Source: JBCCEV01 sp039030125 (GTDB lineage: Bacteria > Pseudomonadota > Gammaproteobacteria > Ga0077536). From it: a stretch of DNA of 29,725 nucleotides. The stretch covers positions 1 through 29,725 of the forward strand of contig JBCCEV010000032.1 in assembly GCA_039030125.1 (NCBI GenBank). Reading direction: 5' to 3'. The position numbers were made by a program, and so were the translations under genes. A model generated the notes under the pieces. The model was not told the DNA's origin. It did not search any database and saw only the letters and a program-made list of their open reading frames with translations. Below, one piece after another: positions 1-7,142 of this stretch (the stretch's first letter is position 1; each line of letters starts with the position of its first letter).

Positions 1-1041
1 CAGATATTCCCGCAAGTCACAAACCAGGAAAAACGCGGCGTCCGCCGGGTAGTAGGGGATGTTTGCGTTGCTTAAAGCATCCGTGGCGCATTGATAAGCT
101 TGCCGTAAGTGATTGCGCATGTTCGTAAGATAGTTATCCACGGTCATCGAATCGCCGAGCAGTTGCGACAACAAATATTGCGTGTGACCAGAACTCGCGC
201 ACCAATAGGCGAGCGCGTTCACGGCGTTCAAGATGTCTTGGTTCTCGCTCACCATCACGCCGCAACGCAGGCCGCTGGCGCCAAAATCCTTGGAAAACGC
301 CCAGGTAATGTGGATGTTGTCACCAAGCGCGGGGCTTAGCGTGGCAACGCTAACAAATTCACGCTTGCCGAACACCGAAAGGGCATAGATCTCGTCAACG
401 ACCAAGTGAAGTCCGCGCGCTTGCGACCACTCAACAATCTCCATGACCTCTTCACGCGCATAGACCTGACCCAAGGGGTTATTGGGCGTTGTAAACAAAA
501 GCGCGCGGATCGGAACGTCTGCCGTGTCCAAGGCCGCATCAAGCAGCGCCGGTGTGAGTTTGAATTGGTCGACGCTGCTGCAGTGGACAGGAACGACGGT
601 GAGCTCGTCGCGGGTTTCGATGTCGGGCCAAAAGCCCGCATAACTCGGTGTTGGGATAAGCACGCCATCGCCCGGATCACAAATGGCGTAAAACAGGCAT
701 TCCAGAATGGCGCCGGCACCGGCGAGCACAATGAGCTGCTCGGGCTCGAATTCGCGTTTTAGGAAGGTCCGTCCCATGAACTCGCTAAGGCGCTGGCGGA
801 ACTCATAATTGCCGTTCATCGCGTCGTAGTTGAGTGTCCGCGCCGGCGCTTCGTAAGTTGCAAGCTGTTTGGCTAACGCATGGTTGTCCAGCTTATTTTC
901 GGCGACGCATAGCCCGATGTAGCCTTGCGCGTTTGACACAGGGTGCCATGGATCGCCGATCCGATTGAAATGCTCGACGATGTACTCCGGCATCGGTGGA
1001 GAGTCGATCAGTTTGCGCCCACGCAGCGAGAGTGTCGTCAT
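1..1041 (-). CDS. PLP-dependent class I/II aminotransferase, ACC-synthase-like (C-terminus cut by window edge)
   Basis: Starting at ATG 1041 the minus strand stays open for 347 codons to base 1, so the C-terminal part lies outside the window. The protein is a fold-type I PLP enzyme. It has GLCVAENKL near residues 43-51, which recalls the 'GLAENQL' start of ACC synthases and their aminotransferase relatives, TTPNNPLG at 184-191, VVDEIY at 214-219 (Asp216 would pair with the pyridine nitrogen), and AFSKDFG at 248-254 with Lys251 as the Schiff-base lysine. GLRCG follows, and Arg259 fits the phosphate-binding arginine. It should be a cytosolic amino-acid transaminase or related lyase; I cannot fix the substrate. 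The gene follows a GST-like gene on the same strand after 51 bases and may be co-transcribed with it. No strong ribosome binding site is visible. Confidence 0.88.
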   Translation of the reverse strand, partial: MTTLSLRGRKLIDSPPMPEYIVEHFNRIGDPWHPVSNAQGYIGLCVAENKLDNHALAKQLATYEAPARTLNYDAMNGNYEFRQRLSEFMGRTFLKREFEPEQLIVLAGAGAILECLFYAICDPGDGVLIPTPSYAGFWPDIETRDELTVVPVHCSSVDQFKLTPALLDAALDTADVPIRALLFTTPNNPLGQVYAREEVMEIVEWSQARGLHLVVDEIYALSVFGKREFVSVATLSPALGDNIHITWAFSKDFGASGLRCGVMVSENQDILNAVNALAYWCASSGHTQYLLSQLLGDSMTVDNYLTNMRNHLRQAYQCATDALSNANIPYYPADAAFFLVCDLREYL

Positions 1042-1092
1042 GGGTAATACTCAGCCCGCGAAGCTAAATCTGACCACCTAGATTTTTAATGC

Positions 1093-1842
1093 TCACAACT
1101 CCAGCGGCAATGTGTAGTAGGTGCGCATGATGTAATCACGGTGTTCGAGGAGGATTGGATCGATGGCCGCGACCACGTCTGGCGAGGTCTGTTCAAACAT
1201 CGGTCGGGCTTTGGGATTAATCGGGCAGTCTTCCTGCGATTGAATGGCAACAAAGTTACTGAACGCGGCCCAATAGAAATCCGCGGCAGTCACCGAATCG
1301 CCAATGAGATAAGCGCTACCTTGTTCTTTTTGGCTTTTAAGGATCGCGCTTAACGCATTCATAAATGTGATTGCCCGATCATTGGCACGCGTCGCATCGT
1401 CTATCCGGTAACCATATTTTTTGCCAAAGTCCGAGATCTCGCCATCCTTAGGTGGTGTGATAAACGACAGGCGCCGGTTCCAGCCGAATCCAAGTTCTCC
1501 GCAAATTTCATGGCACAGGCCAAACATTGCTATTCGCGCGGCCATGTTGCTGGGGATCAGAGGTTTATCTGGCGCCAAGCGCTCAAGGAGCAGCAGAATA
1601 TCGTTCCATCGATTAATGGGTGGTTCGTCGTTCCAGGCGAGCACGGGCGCACTGTTCGTACCCGACCAAGCGAGTAGCTCGGGGTTATCGCCCATCGGGA
1701 TTTGGTGGGCAGCGAGACAGTCGAGATCCTTAAATTCCACCATGGCTTTCGCAGCCACACCCCAAGCGCTGGGCATCGCTTTGACAATGACAATTCGCAG
1801 GCCATCGGCCTTAATGGCCTCATTGATATCGACATATTTCAT
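1093..1842 (-). CDS. Glutathione S-transferase-like protein
   Basis: A 249-residue protein whose first 95 residues read as a thioredoxin-fold GST N-terminal domain (LRIVIVKAMPSAWGVAAKA, then NSAPVLAWNDE with the usual cis-proline region). The rest is the all-helical C-terminal domain, containing GDSVTAADFYWAAF near residues 180-195, a typical GST C-domain motif. It probably binds glutathione or a related thiol in the cytosol; the substrate is unknown. The ATG at 1842 is preceded by GGAG at a good distance. It is divergently transcribed from another GST-like gene that starts at 1991, so the 148-base gap probably carries both promoters. The downstream neighbour is the aminotransferase gene. Confidence 0.82.
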   Translation of the reverse strand: MKYVDINEAIKADGLRIVIVKAMPSAWGVAAKAMVEFKDLDCLAAHQIPMGDNPELLAWSGTNSAPVLAWNDEPPINRWNDILLLLERLAPDKPLIPSNMAARIAMFGLCHEICGELGFGWNRRLSFITPPKDGEISDFGKKYGYRIDDATRANDRAITFMNALSAILKSQKEQGSAYLIGDSVTAADFYWAAFSNFVAIQSQEDCPINPKARPMFEQTSPDVVAAIDPILLEHRDYIMRTYYTLPLEL

Positions 1843-1990
1843 TTTTTTCTCCGCACTTTGCGCATACCGTTGAAGCGGGATTCTACCCCTGAAAAAGATC
1901 AGGCTGTCGGGGTGTCGGCGCCACGAGAGTCAGTATTTGACTGGGCACATCAATTACCATGATCGGTGACGCAACACACACGAGCCGACA

Positions 1991-2896
1991 ATGCCTGACC
2001 TAATCCTTCACCACTACGACCTCTCACCATTCTCGGAGAAGATCCGCCGAGTGCTCGCGTATCGGCAAATACCTTGGGCGGCAGTCGAACAGCCGCTGAT
2101 GGCGCCGAAACCGGAGTTGACCCCCCTCACCGGTGGTTATCGGCGGATCCCGGTTATGCAAATTGGCGCAGACATTTATTGCGACACCGCGCTTATCGTG
2201 CGTGAGCTCGAAGCGCGCTATCGTGAGCGCAGCATCTTGCCGGAGGCATTGGCGGGGGCGGCGGGCGTTTGGGAAGATTGGGCTGATCACCGCCTTTTTA
2301 TGCTGGCCGCACCACCGACTGTGGTGGACCTTATGGATGCCTTACCGCCCGGCTTCTTCGAGGATCGCAGCGCAATGACTCCCGGGTTCTCCAAGGAGAA
2401 TCTCCTGGCTGCCGCGCCGCACGCTTATGACCAACTGTGCCATGCGTTCGATACGCTGAATCAACAGCTATCAAATAGTGATTACATTTTGGGCGACAGG
2501 TTTACGCTTGCAGACGCGGCATGCTTCCACGTTGTTCGGTTCGCGATGAACAGTCCTCGATTGGCCGCGACCGTCAATGAACGAACGGCGCTTGGCGAAT
2601 GGGTAAAACGAGTTGAGAATTTGGGGCCAGGAGAAGTCGAAGCCATGACTGGCGCCGAGGCGCTGGCGTTGGCAAAGCGCTCATCGCCGGCGGAACTTGA
2701 GCCAGGACTTCTGAGGACCAATGAGTATGCAGTGGATGACGAAGTCACAATTATCGCCGATGACTACGGTCAAGAAACCACCACCGGCGTAGTAACGCGA
2801 ATTCGCCAGAACGATGTGACGGTGTTGCGCCAAGATCCCGAGCTCGGGGGTATTGCTGTGCACTACCCCCGGGCGGGGTACCGGATTTCGCGCTGA
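1991..2896 (+). CDS. Glutathione S-transferase family protein with extra C-terminal beta domain
   Basis: This 301-residue protein has a clear GST N-terminal domain: YDLSPFSEKIRR at 9-20 with Ser12 or Ser15 in the glutathione-activating position, GGYRRIPVMQIG at 48-59 with the cis-proline, and CDTALIVRELE for gamma-glutamyl contacts. The helical domain follows, with GDRFTLADAACFHVVRF. From about residue 240 to the end is an added segment predicted to be beta-rich (DDEVTIIADDYGQE, GVVTRI, AVHYPRAGYRIS). GSTs usually end at about 200-230 residues, so this extension is a real extra module of unknown role. The gene is divergent from the GST at 1842. No strong Shine-Dalgarno is seen before the ATG. 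Confidence 0.87.
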   Translation: MPDLILHHYDLSPFSEKIRRVLAYRQIPWAAVEQPLMAPKPELTPLTGGYRRIPVMQIGADIYCDTALIVRELEARYRERSILPEALAGAAGVWEDWADHRLFMLAAPPTVVDLMDALPPGFFEDRSAMTPGFSKENLLAAAPHAYDQLCHAFDTLNQQLSNSDYILGDRFTLADAACFHVVRFAMNSPRLAATVNERTALGEWVKRVENLGPGEVEAMTGAEALALAKRSSPAELEPGLLRTNEYAVDDEVTIIADDYGQETTTGVVTRIRQNDVTVLRQDPELGGIAVHYPRAGYRISR

Positions 2897-2912
2897 GCGA
2901 TTTTGAATTCGC

Positions 2913-3716
2913 TCAATGTTGGGCCAGAAAGGGCAACAGGATTTCGCAGAAGCGTTTTTTCTGTTCGCGTCCCGCGACGACGTGGGCGACATCTTCCATG
3001 AGTACTCCCTTCGCGTTCGGTAAGCCTTGCTCTAGCGGTAGGGTCGTACGCGGACTGGTGACCTCATCGCGACCGGCGTGGACCACCAACGTTGGTGCCG
3101 CAATCTGATCGAGACGCGCGGAGGTGTCATGCCCGATGCAGGCTTCAACCAATCGCGCATGGGTTTCAACGTTGTTGTTGAGTTCCTTCCAGCCACCGTT
3201 GTAGCCCAATAGTTTGTGGCGATGCTCGTTGTAGTACTCGGGCAGGAACGACATCATCACCACCAAACGCTGAAACGCGAGAAATCCGGCCTCGCGATGC
3301 ACCGTAACAAACATTTCGAGTTGATCCTGGAGCAGCGGGTCCATTTTGATCCAGCAGCCCATGTTGACCATGCAGCGGACCAAGTCTGGCCGGGCGATCG
3401 CGACTTCTTGCGCGACGCACGCGCCCATTCCAACTAAGCCAACGAAGCGAACGCTGGTCCAACCGAGATGGTCGAGTAAGCCGATCATGTCATTGGCATG
3501 GAGTTTAATGGTTGGGCTTACGGCTAAGTCGTCGTGGGAGTCGCCGATCCCACGGTAGTCGATGCAAAGCACAGAGTATTGATCGGTCAGCCCACGTGCC
3601 AGGTGGACGTGGCCCCCGTGGCAGAAAGTTCCCCAACCCCCAATGCACACCGCCGGCGGTCCACCGCCATGGATCTCGTAGTACATCCGGTGATGATTGA
3701 TCTCGGCGATCGGCAT
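2913..3716 (-). CDS. Alpha/beta hydrolase fold protein, nucleophile serine replaced by glycine
   Basis: This is a 267-residue alpha/beta hydrolase. The oxyanion region is VCIGGWGT (23-30), the second strand is CIDYRGIGDS (51-60), the acid is Asp217 in HAGRDEVTSP and the base is His245 in EDVAHVVAG. The nucleophile elbow, normally G-x-S-x-G, reads VGLVGMGAC (92-100), which puts Gly96 where the catalytic serine should be; the codon is GGA. Either the protein is a non-catalytic member or it uses another residue (Cys100 is nearby), or it performs a serine-independent reaction as some cofactor-free oxygenase-like members do. It lies 41 bases downstream of an isochorismatase-fold hydrolase on the same strand, so the two are probably co-transcribed. 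Confidence 0.85.
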   Translation of the reverse strand: MPIAEINHHRMYYEIHGGGPPAVCIGGWGTFCHGGHVHLARGLTDQYSVLCIDYRGIGDSHDDLAVSPTIKLHANDMIGLLDHLGWTSVRFVGLVGMGACVAQEVAIARPDLVRCMVNMGCWIKMDPLLQDQLEMFVTVHREAGFLAFQRLVVMMSFLPEYYNEHRHKLLGYNGGWKELNNNVETHARLVEACIGHDTSARLDQIAAPTLVVHAGRDEVTSPRTTLPLEQGLPNAKGVLMEDVAHVVAGREQKKRFCEILLPFLAQH

Positions 3717-3757
3717 GTGCGCTATCGGGCCGCGAGCGAGCGCTTTAGCGGTTCGAG

Positions 3758-4420
3758 TTATCCACCCACCGCGGTCAGCGGCGCCGGTTTTGGTTTGCTT
3801 GCCAAGCCATCGATATATCTAAGTACGTCAGAGAGTGGCAGCACATCGGCATAACGGCGCCCCACATCGCGCAGGTTGTCCTTGTGCGGTTGTTCTTCCT
3901 GATCGCCAACGCAGTCTTCTGGAACGATAGTGCGAAAGCCATAGGAGAAGCTGTCGTTAATTGATGCTCTAACGCAGCCGCTGGTTGTGCAGCCGGTAAT
4001 GATCACCGTATCCACGCGTTGTTTGGTTAAAAACAACACCAACGGGGTTTGGAAGAACACCGAGGGGGCGGCCTTCATGAAAGTGAAGTCGTAGTCCGGA
4101 TCATGGATCCGGGGGTCTAATTCCAGCGACGGGTGCCCACGAAAGAAGGTGCCATCGTAGAGCGAACTGACCTTCCAATGCCCCATGTCTTGTGCCCCGC
4201 TCCAGCCCACACTGCAGGAGGCCACAGGAATGCCTTTGTGGCGCGCGCGAGCCAAGAGCGTTGCGGTGTTGGCGACCGCCGCGTCGATGAGTGGCGATTG
4301 GCCGGTTGCGTACTCAGGGCTTGTAAACGAGAGTTGAAAATCGACATTAACGATGGCCGGTCGCTCACCAAAGCCGATGTTTTGTCCGCCGTAGCCCGCC
4401 GTGTCGTACAAATTGCTCAT
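3758..4420 (-). CDS. Isochorismatase-fold cysteine hydrolase, N-carbamoylsarcosine amidase-like
   Basis: A 220-residue cysteine hydrolase of the isochorismatase superfamily. The catalytic triad is visible: Asp27 in PAIVNVDFQLSFT, Lys116 in FTFMKAAPS, and Cys149 in ITGCTTSGCVRAS. The N-terminal GFGERPAIVNVDFQ and the TTSGCVRAS block are closer to N-carbamoylsarcosine amidohydrolases than to isochorismatase or nicotinamidase. The expected reaction is C-N bond hydrolysis of a small carbamoyl or amide compound in the cytosol. It leads a probable two-gene unit with the alpha/beta hydrolase at 3716-2913. The substrate cannot be named from sequence. Confidence 0.9.
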   Translation of the reverse strand: MSNLYDTAGYGGQNIGFGERPAIVNVDFQLSFTSPEYATGQSPLIDAAVANTATLLARARHKGIPVASCSVGWSGAQDMGHWKVSSLYDGTFFRGHPSLELDPRIHDPDYDFTFMKAAPSVFFQTPLVLFLTKQRVDTVIITGCTTSGCVRASINDSFSYGFRTIVPEDCVGDQEEQPHKDNLRDVGRRYADVLPLSDVLRYIDGLASKPKPAPLTAVGG

Positions 4421-4504
4421 GACCGAACCTTCGCGATTTTCCAGGAGAGGTCATGCTAACACCGCGCTCAGCGTTCGCTAAGACGCGCAATACACACAGG
4501 GGGC

Positions 4505-4753
4505 TTAGGAGGCGTCGCCGGCGTCCGTCTGCTTCACAATACTGGCCGTACCTGTCGTTGCATCGAGTCTGTTGATTTCAACGATGGTGTGGCCGTCGAA
4601 ATGAGGTTTATGGACTTCCACGAGTTTGATTTCCGTGGAGTTTGGGTTGCTCGCACCAGCAAGCATTGCACTGAGAAAAGCTTCTTTAATCACTGAAAAG
4701 AGTTCGCTATTAACCGAAAGCAACAATACGCTGTCGTGACCCGTATGGATCAT
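4505..4753 (-). CDS. Small hypothetical protein downstream of the OsmC gene
   Basis: An 82-residue open frame that starts 34 bases after the OsmC stop on the same strand. An in-frame TGA at 4757-4759 means the protein cannot begin upstream of ATG 4753. It has no signal peptide or membrane segment. The composition is ordinary for a soluble alpha/beta protein (VLLLSVNSELFSVIKEAF, then HTIVEINRLDATTGTASIV). I do not recognise the family. It has no cysteine, so it is not obviously a redox partner. A TGCGTCAT unit is directly repeated at 4760-4779, just upstream of the start. Linkage to the redox protein upstream is positional only. Confidence 0.5.
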   Translation of the reverse strand: MIHTGHDSVLLLSVNSELFSVIKEAFLSAMLAGASNPNSTEIKLVEVHKPHFDGHTIVEINRLDATTGTASIVKQTDAGDAS

Positions 4754-4787
4754 CGTTCATTGCGTCATTGCGTCATTGCGCAAGCGC

Positions 4788-5312
4788 TTACAGAGGCTGG
4801 CCGTTCAGCGTTACCGAATTATGCACCTCATGCGGCTCGCGGATGGTGTTCATGAGAAAACACATGCGCTCGGCCGTGGCTACCAACTTTGAGATTTCTT
4901 GCGCGGGCGCGCGCGAGTCGATATGCAGTGATGTTTCCACATCCACCAGACGGCTCGCTACAGTGTCGGCTGCGATCGAGCCCGTTTGTTCAAACCGGGG
5001 TTTGACGATCATCGAAACCTTTTGAAGCTCTATTTTCCTGACCTCGCTCGACCGAGAGAGTTGGGTGAGCATTCAAAATGCGATTGAGGCGGCGAAATAA
5101 GCCAGCGGCGGTGGCGCCGTGTCGTCGCCGCCAAGATTGATTCCCTCATCGCAAATCATTTCGAATTGACCAAAGGTGGCCTTTTTGATCTGGCGCTCGC
5201 CTTTAACCGTGTTGACTTCGAATGCGATCTGGATCCCGCCCTCTACCGGTGAGAATTGAAAAGGGGAGTCACCGTCAGAGCGGTTCGGAAACGGCGTTTC
5301 GTTGTTGCTCAT
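4788..5312 (-). CDS. OsmC-family peroxiredoxin-like protein with in-frame TGA (putative selenoprotein)
   Basis: Translation from ATG 5312 (ribosome site AGAGGTG) gives 79 residues, then TGA at 5075-5073, then 94 more residues in the same frame to TAA at 4790-4788. The two halves together make one OsmC-family protein of 174 residues. The first half ends PPPLAYFAASIAF and the second opens MLTQLSR. In this OsmC subfamily the matching stretch has the conserved first cysteine exactly where the TGA is. The second conserved cysteine is Cys151 in AERMCFLMNTI. OsmC proteins reduce organic hydroperoxides with this cysteine pair. Decoding TGA as selenocysteine (Sec80) would give a more reactive peroxidatic residue, and OsmC-like selenoproteins have been reported from marine metagenomes. 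A SECIS-like hairpin follows. Alternatives are a nonsense mutation of TGC/TGT, or restart at the ATG that directly follows the TGA. Confidence 0.8.
5043..5075 (-). promoter_or_regulatory. Candidate bacterial SECIS element behind the in-frame TGA
   Basis: Numbering the T of the TGA as 1, bases 16-22 (CTCTCTC) pair with 27-33 (GAGCGAG) with a single T-C mismatch, and the apical loop is GGTC at 23-26. Known bacterial SECIS elements need a G in the first two loop positions 16-37 bases after the UGA. The E. coli fdhF element also shows G-G-U-C in its loop, one base closer. The mismatched U19 could play the part of the bulged U in fdhF. The hairpin lies inside the coding sequence and is compatible with the OsmC protein sequence. 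Confidence 0.65.
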
Positions 5313-5332
5313 AATGCACCTCTGTGCAGATT

Positions 5333-5344
5333 GGTATTGATACC
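5333..5344. promoter_or_regulatory. Inverted repeat upstream of the OsmC gene
   Basis: GGTAT-TG-ATACC is a perfect inverted repeat with five-base arms, 21 bases upstream of ATG 5312. It lies where the promoter or transcript start of the OsmC gene would be expected, so it could be an operator. No regulator is identified. Confidence 0.35.
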
Positions 5345-5530
5345 TCCACCATTTTTACTCAACTGTACCTATTGCGGAACAGCGCCCACAGGCACCGATT
5401 GAGAGAATTTTTGGGAAAGTTACCGGATCGAGCGCTAAGCGCTTGCTGATAATGGCGATTGTTCATAAGCTTTCCCCACCTTTGCTGACCCAAGCATCGA
5501 CTACTGTTACGTCGTTTCAAGGAGTTGACG

Positions 5531-6199
5531 ATGAACACCCGACTACCAAACATTACCCCGTGGATCAGTTTGTGCATCCTTCTGTTCGCATCCACAGCGC
5601 TGGCGGAAAGTCTCAATATCGACATCGGCACTCGCTACAACGCGCTACCGGACACCTACGCGGCCGCTAGCGGCCAAGCGGGATTTTGGAACGACGACGG
5701 ACTGTCGTTCAACGATCTTGTTGATATCAATAATATAGCGACCGACGTTGATCTGTCCTACAGCTCGAGCATCGTCGATGGCTGGGTTGGTGGGACGTCG
5801 CTAACCAACGAAGATTATTTGCAAGGTGACAATTTCTTTGTCTTCAGTGGCGCATGGGCCTTAACGCTCTCCAATCTGGATGCGGGTACCTACGATGTGT
5901 ACTACTACGCGCCCGGCAACCCGGGTGTCACAACTGGCGCCATGACGATCAATGGCACTCTCGTCGGCAGTTTAACCGGCCAACTGGGACCACTGGTGCA
6001 AGGGACAAGCTGGGACGTGCTGACCGATGTGGTGGTTGACGGTTCGAACACGCTTGTCATTGCCGCCACCGGAACATCCGGAGCCCGTGGCCTTGCCGGT
6101 CTGCAAATTGTCTCAACCACGGCGGTTCCGCTGCCCGCGGCGTTCTGGATGTTGGGTGGCGGAGTCCTAGCAATCTGCGGTTTTTGCCGGCGGCGGTGA
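5531..6199 (+). CDS. VPLPA-CTERM sorting-domain surface protein
   Basis: A secreted protein of 222 residues. AAGGAG at 5519-5524 sits six bases before ATG 5531, so this ATG is preferred over the TTG at 5525. Residues 1-25 are a signal peptide ending in ALA. The mature part is rich in Gly, Asp, Asn and Tyr, with beta-sheet character (VDLSYSSSIVDGWVGG, SNLDAGTYDVYYYAPG) and little cysteine. The C-terminus is VPLPAAFWMLGGGV, a hydrophobic stretch, then CRRR: a VPLPA/PEP-CTERM-type signal that exosortase systems recognise and process at the outer envelope. No exosortase gene is in the window. The role of the mature domain is unknown. Confidence 0.88.
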   Translation: MNTRLPNITPWISLCILLFASTALAESLNIDIGTRYNALPDTYAAASGQAGFWNDDGLSFNDLVDINNIATDVDLSYSSSIVDGWVGGTSLTNEDYLQGDNFFVFSGAWALTLSNLDAGTYDVYYYAPGNPGVTTGAMTINGTLVGSLTGQLGPLVQGTSWDVLTDVVVDGSNTLVIAATGTSGARGLAGLQIVSTTAVPLPAAFWMLGGGVLAICGFCRRR

Positions 6200-6201
6200 G
6201 A

Positions 6202-6220
6202 GTAAGCCCCCAGCGCTTAC
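6202..6220 (+). terminator. Weak hairpin after the VPLPA-CTERM gene
   Basis: GTAAGC (6202-6207) and GCTTAC (6215-6220) form a perfect six-base stem with a seven-base loop, beginning three bases after the stop codon. No T-tract follows, so if it terminates transcription it is not a classical intrinsic terminator. Confidence 0.25.
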
Positions 6221-6248
6221 GCCCGGCCAGTGGCGCGCGCGATTTTAG

Positions 6249-7001
6249 GTGAGCGCGGCGTTCTACATCGTCGCGAAGGAGTCTGGCTTCGGTCCACTGC
6301 CGCTTCCCACTTGGACCGACCAACCCGGAGCGCTTGATTTATTCGAGGCGCGTGATTCATGTGCCGTTGAACGAATCGATCTTCCTGAGGTGCCAGGCGC
6401 CTTCCAATTATTGAACGTGCTTTCCGACAGCGAGGCCGATGCCTTTGTACAGGTTGCCGAACGTCTCGGTTTCCACGCCGATGCGCCAGTTTCCCTGTCT
6501 TACGACGTGCGGCACAACGACAATATGAACTGGGTTGTCAGTGAAGATATTGACGGTGAGATCTGGGCGCGCTCCAAAAACTTTGTCCCCGAAACTTTCG
6601 GCAACCAAGCGGCGCAAGGTCTGAACGCGCGCTTCCGTTTTTACCGTTATGGTGAAGGCGATTACTTCAAACCCCACACCGATGGTGGTTGGCCGGGCAG
6701 TCGGGTGATCGATGGTGAGCTGGTGGTGGATGCCTACCGAGGCTTTTACAGTCAGTTCACCTATCTGATTTTTCTAAACGACGGTTACGAAGGCGGACGC
6801 ACGCAATTTTTGGTGAGCCGCGAAAATCCGGGACGCCCCGCGATATCGAATGACGATGTCAACGTTGTCAGCATAACGACACCCAAAGGCGGCGTGCTTT
6901 GTTTCCCGCACGGCATGCACCCGCAACACTGTCTGCACGCCGGCGAGCTGATTGGCTCTGGCACCAAGTACATCATCCGATCGGAAATATTATTCGGTTG
7001 A
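6249..7001 (+). CDS. 2-oxoglutarate/Fe(II)-dependent oxygenase, prolyl-4-hydroxylase-like
   Basis: A 250-residue double-stranded beta-helix oxygenase. The iron ligands are His143 and Asp145 in YFKPHTDGGW and His230 in HCLHAGELIG. Lys240 and Arg244 in GSGTKYIIRSEILF fit the 2-oxoglutarate carboxylate contact. ARFRFYRYGEGDYFKPHTD and YLIFLNDGYEGGRTQF are typical of the prolyl 4-hydroxylase superfamily. It should hydroxylate a protein or small-molecule substrate in the cytosol, using O2 and 2-oxoglutarate; the substrate is unknown. The start is GTG 6249, since no ATG lies near the N-terminus; the ribosome site is weak. It follows the VPLPA protein by 49 bases, so read-through is possible. Confidence 0.88.
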   Translation: MSAAFYIVAKESGFGPLPLPTWTDQPGALDLFEARDSCAVERIDLPEVPGAFQLLNVLSDSEADAFVQVAERLGFHADAPVSLSYDVRHNDNMNWVVSEDIDGEIWARSKNFVPETFGNQAAQGLNARFRFYRYGEGDYFKPHTDGGWPGSRVIDGELVVDAYRGFYSQFTYLIFLNDGYEGGRTQFLVSRENPGRPAISNDDVNVVSITTPKGGVLCFPHGMHPQHCLHAGELIGSGTKYIIRSEILFG

Positions 7002-7111
7002 CTGGCAGGAGCGAGGCAAACAAATCGCGTAGCGAATGCGTGGCCAAGCTGTCGAGTGCGCTCCCTGTGAAAAAGTGCACGGCGTGTTTGAGCGACGAAA
7101 GGGTTTACTAG

Positions 7112-7125
7112 TGGAATCGATTCCA
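7112..7125. promoter_or_regulatory. LacI-family-type palindrome upstream of the DsbA-like gene
   Basis: TGGAATCGATTCCA is a perfect 14-base palindrome with a central CG. This is the layout of LacI/PurR/GalR-family operators. It ends 17 bases before ATG 7143, a good place for repression. No LacI-type regulator is in the window. Confidence 0.4.
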
Positions 7126-7142
7126 AAAACAAGTCACCCCAT

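Noticed and set aside
4760..4779. Short tandem repeat of TGCGTCAT before the 82-residue gene.
   Set aside because: Only two and a half units; too short to call as a functional repeat array.
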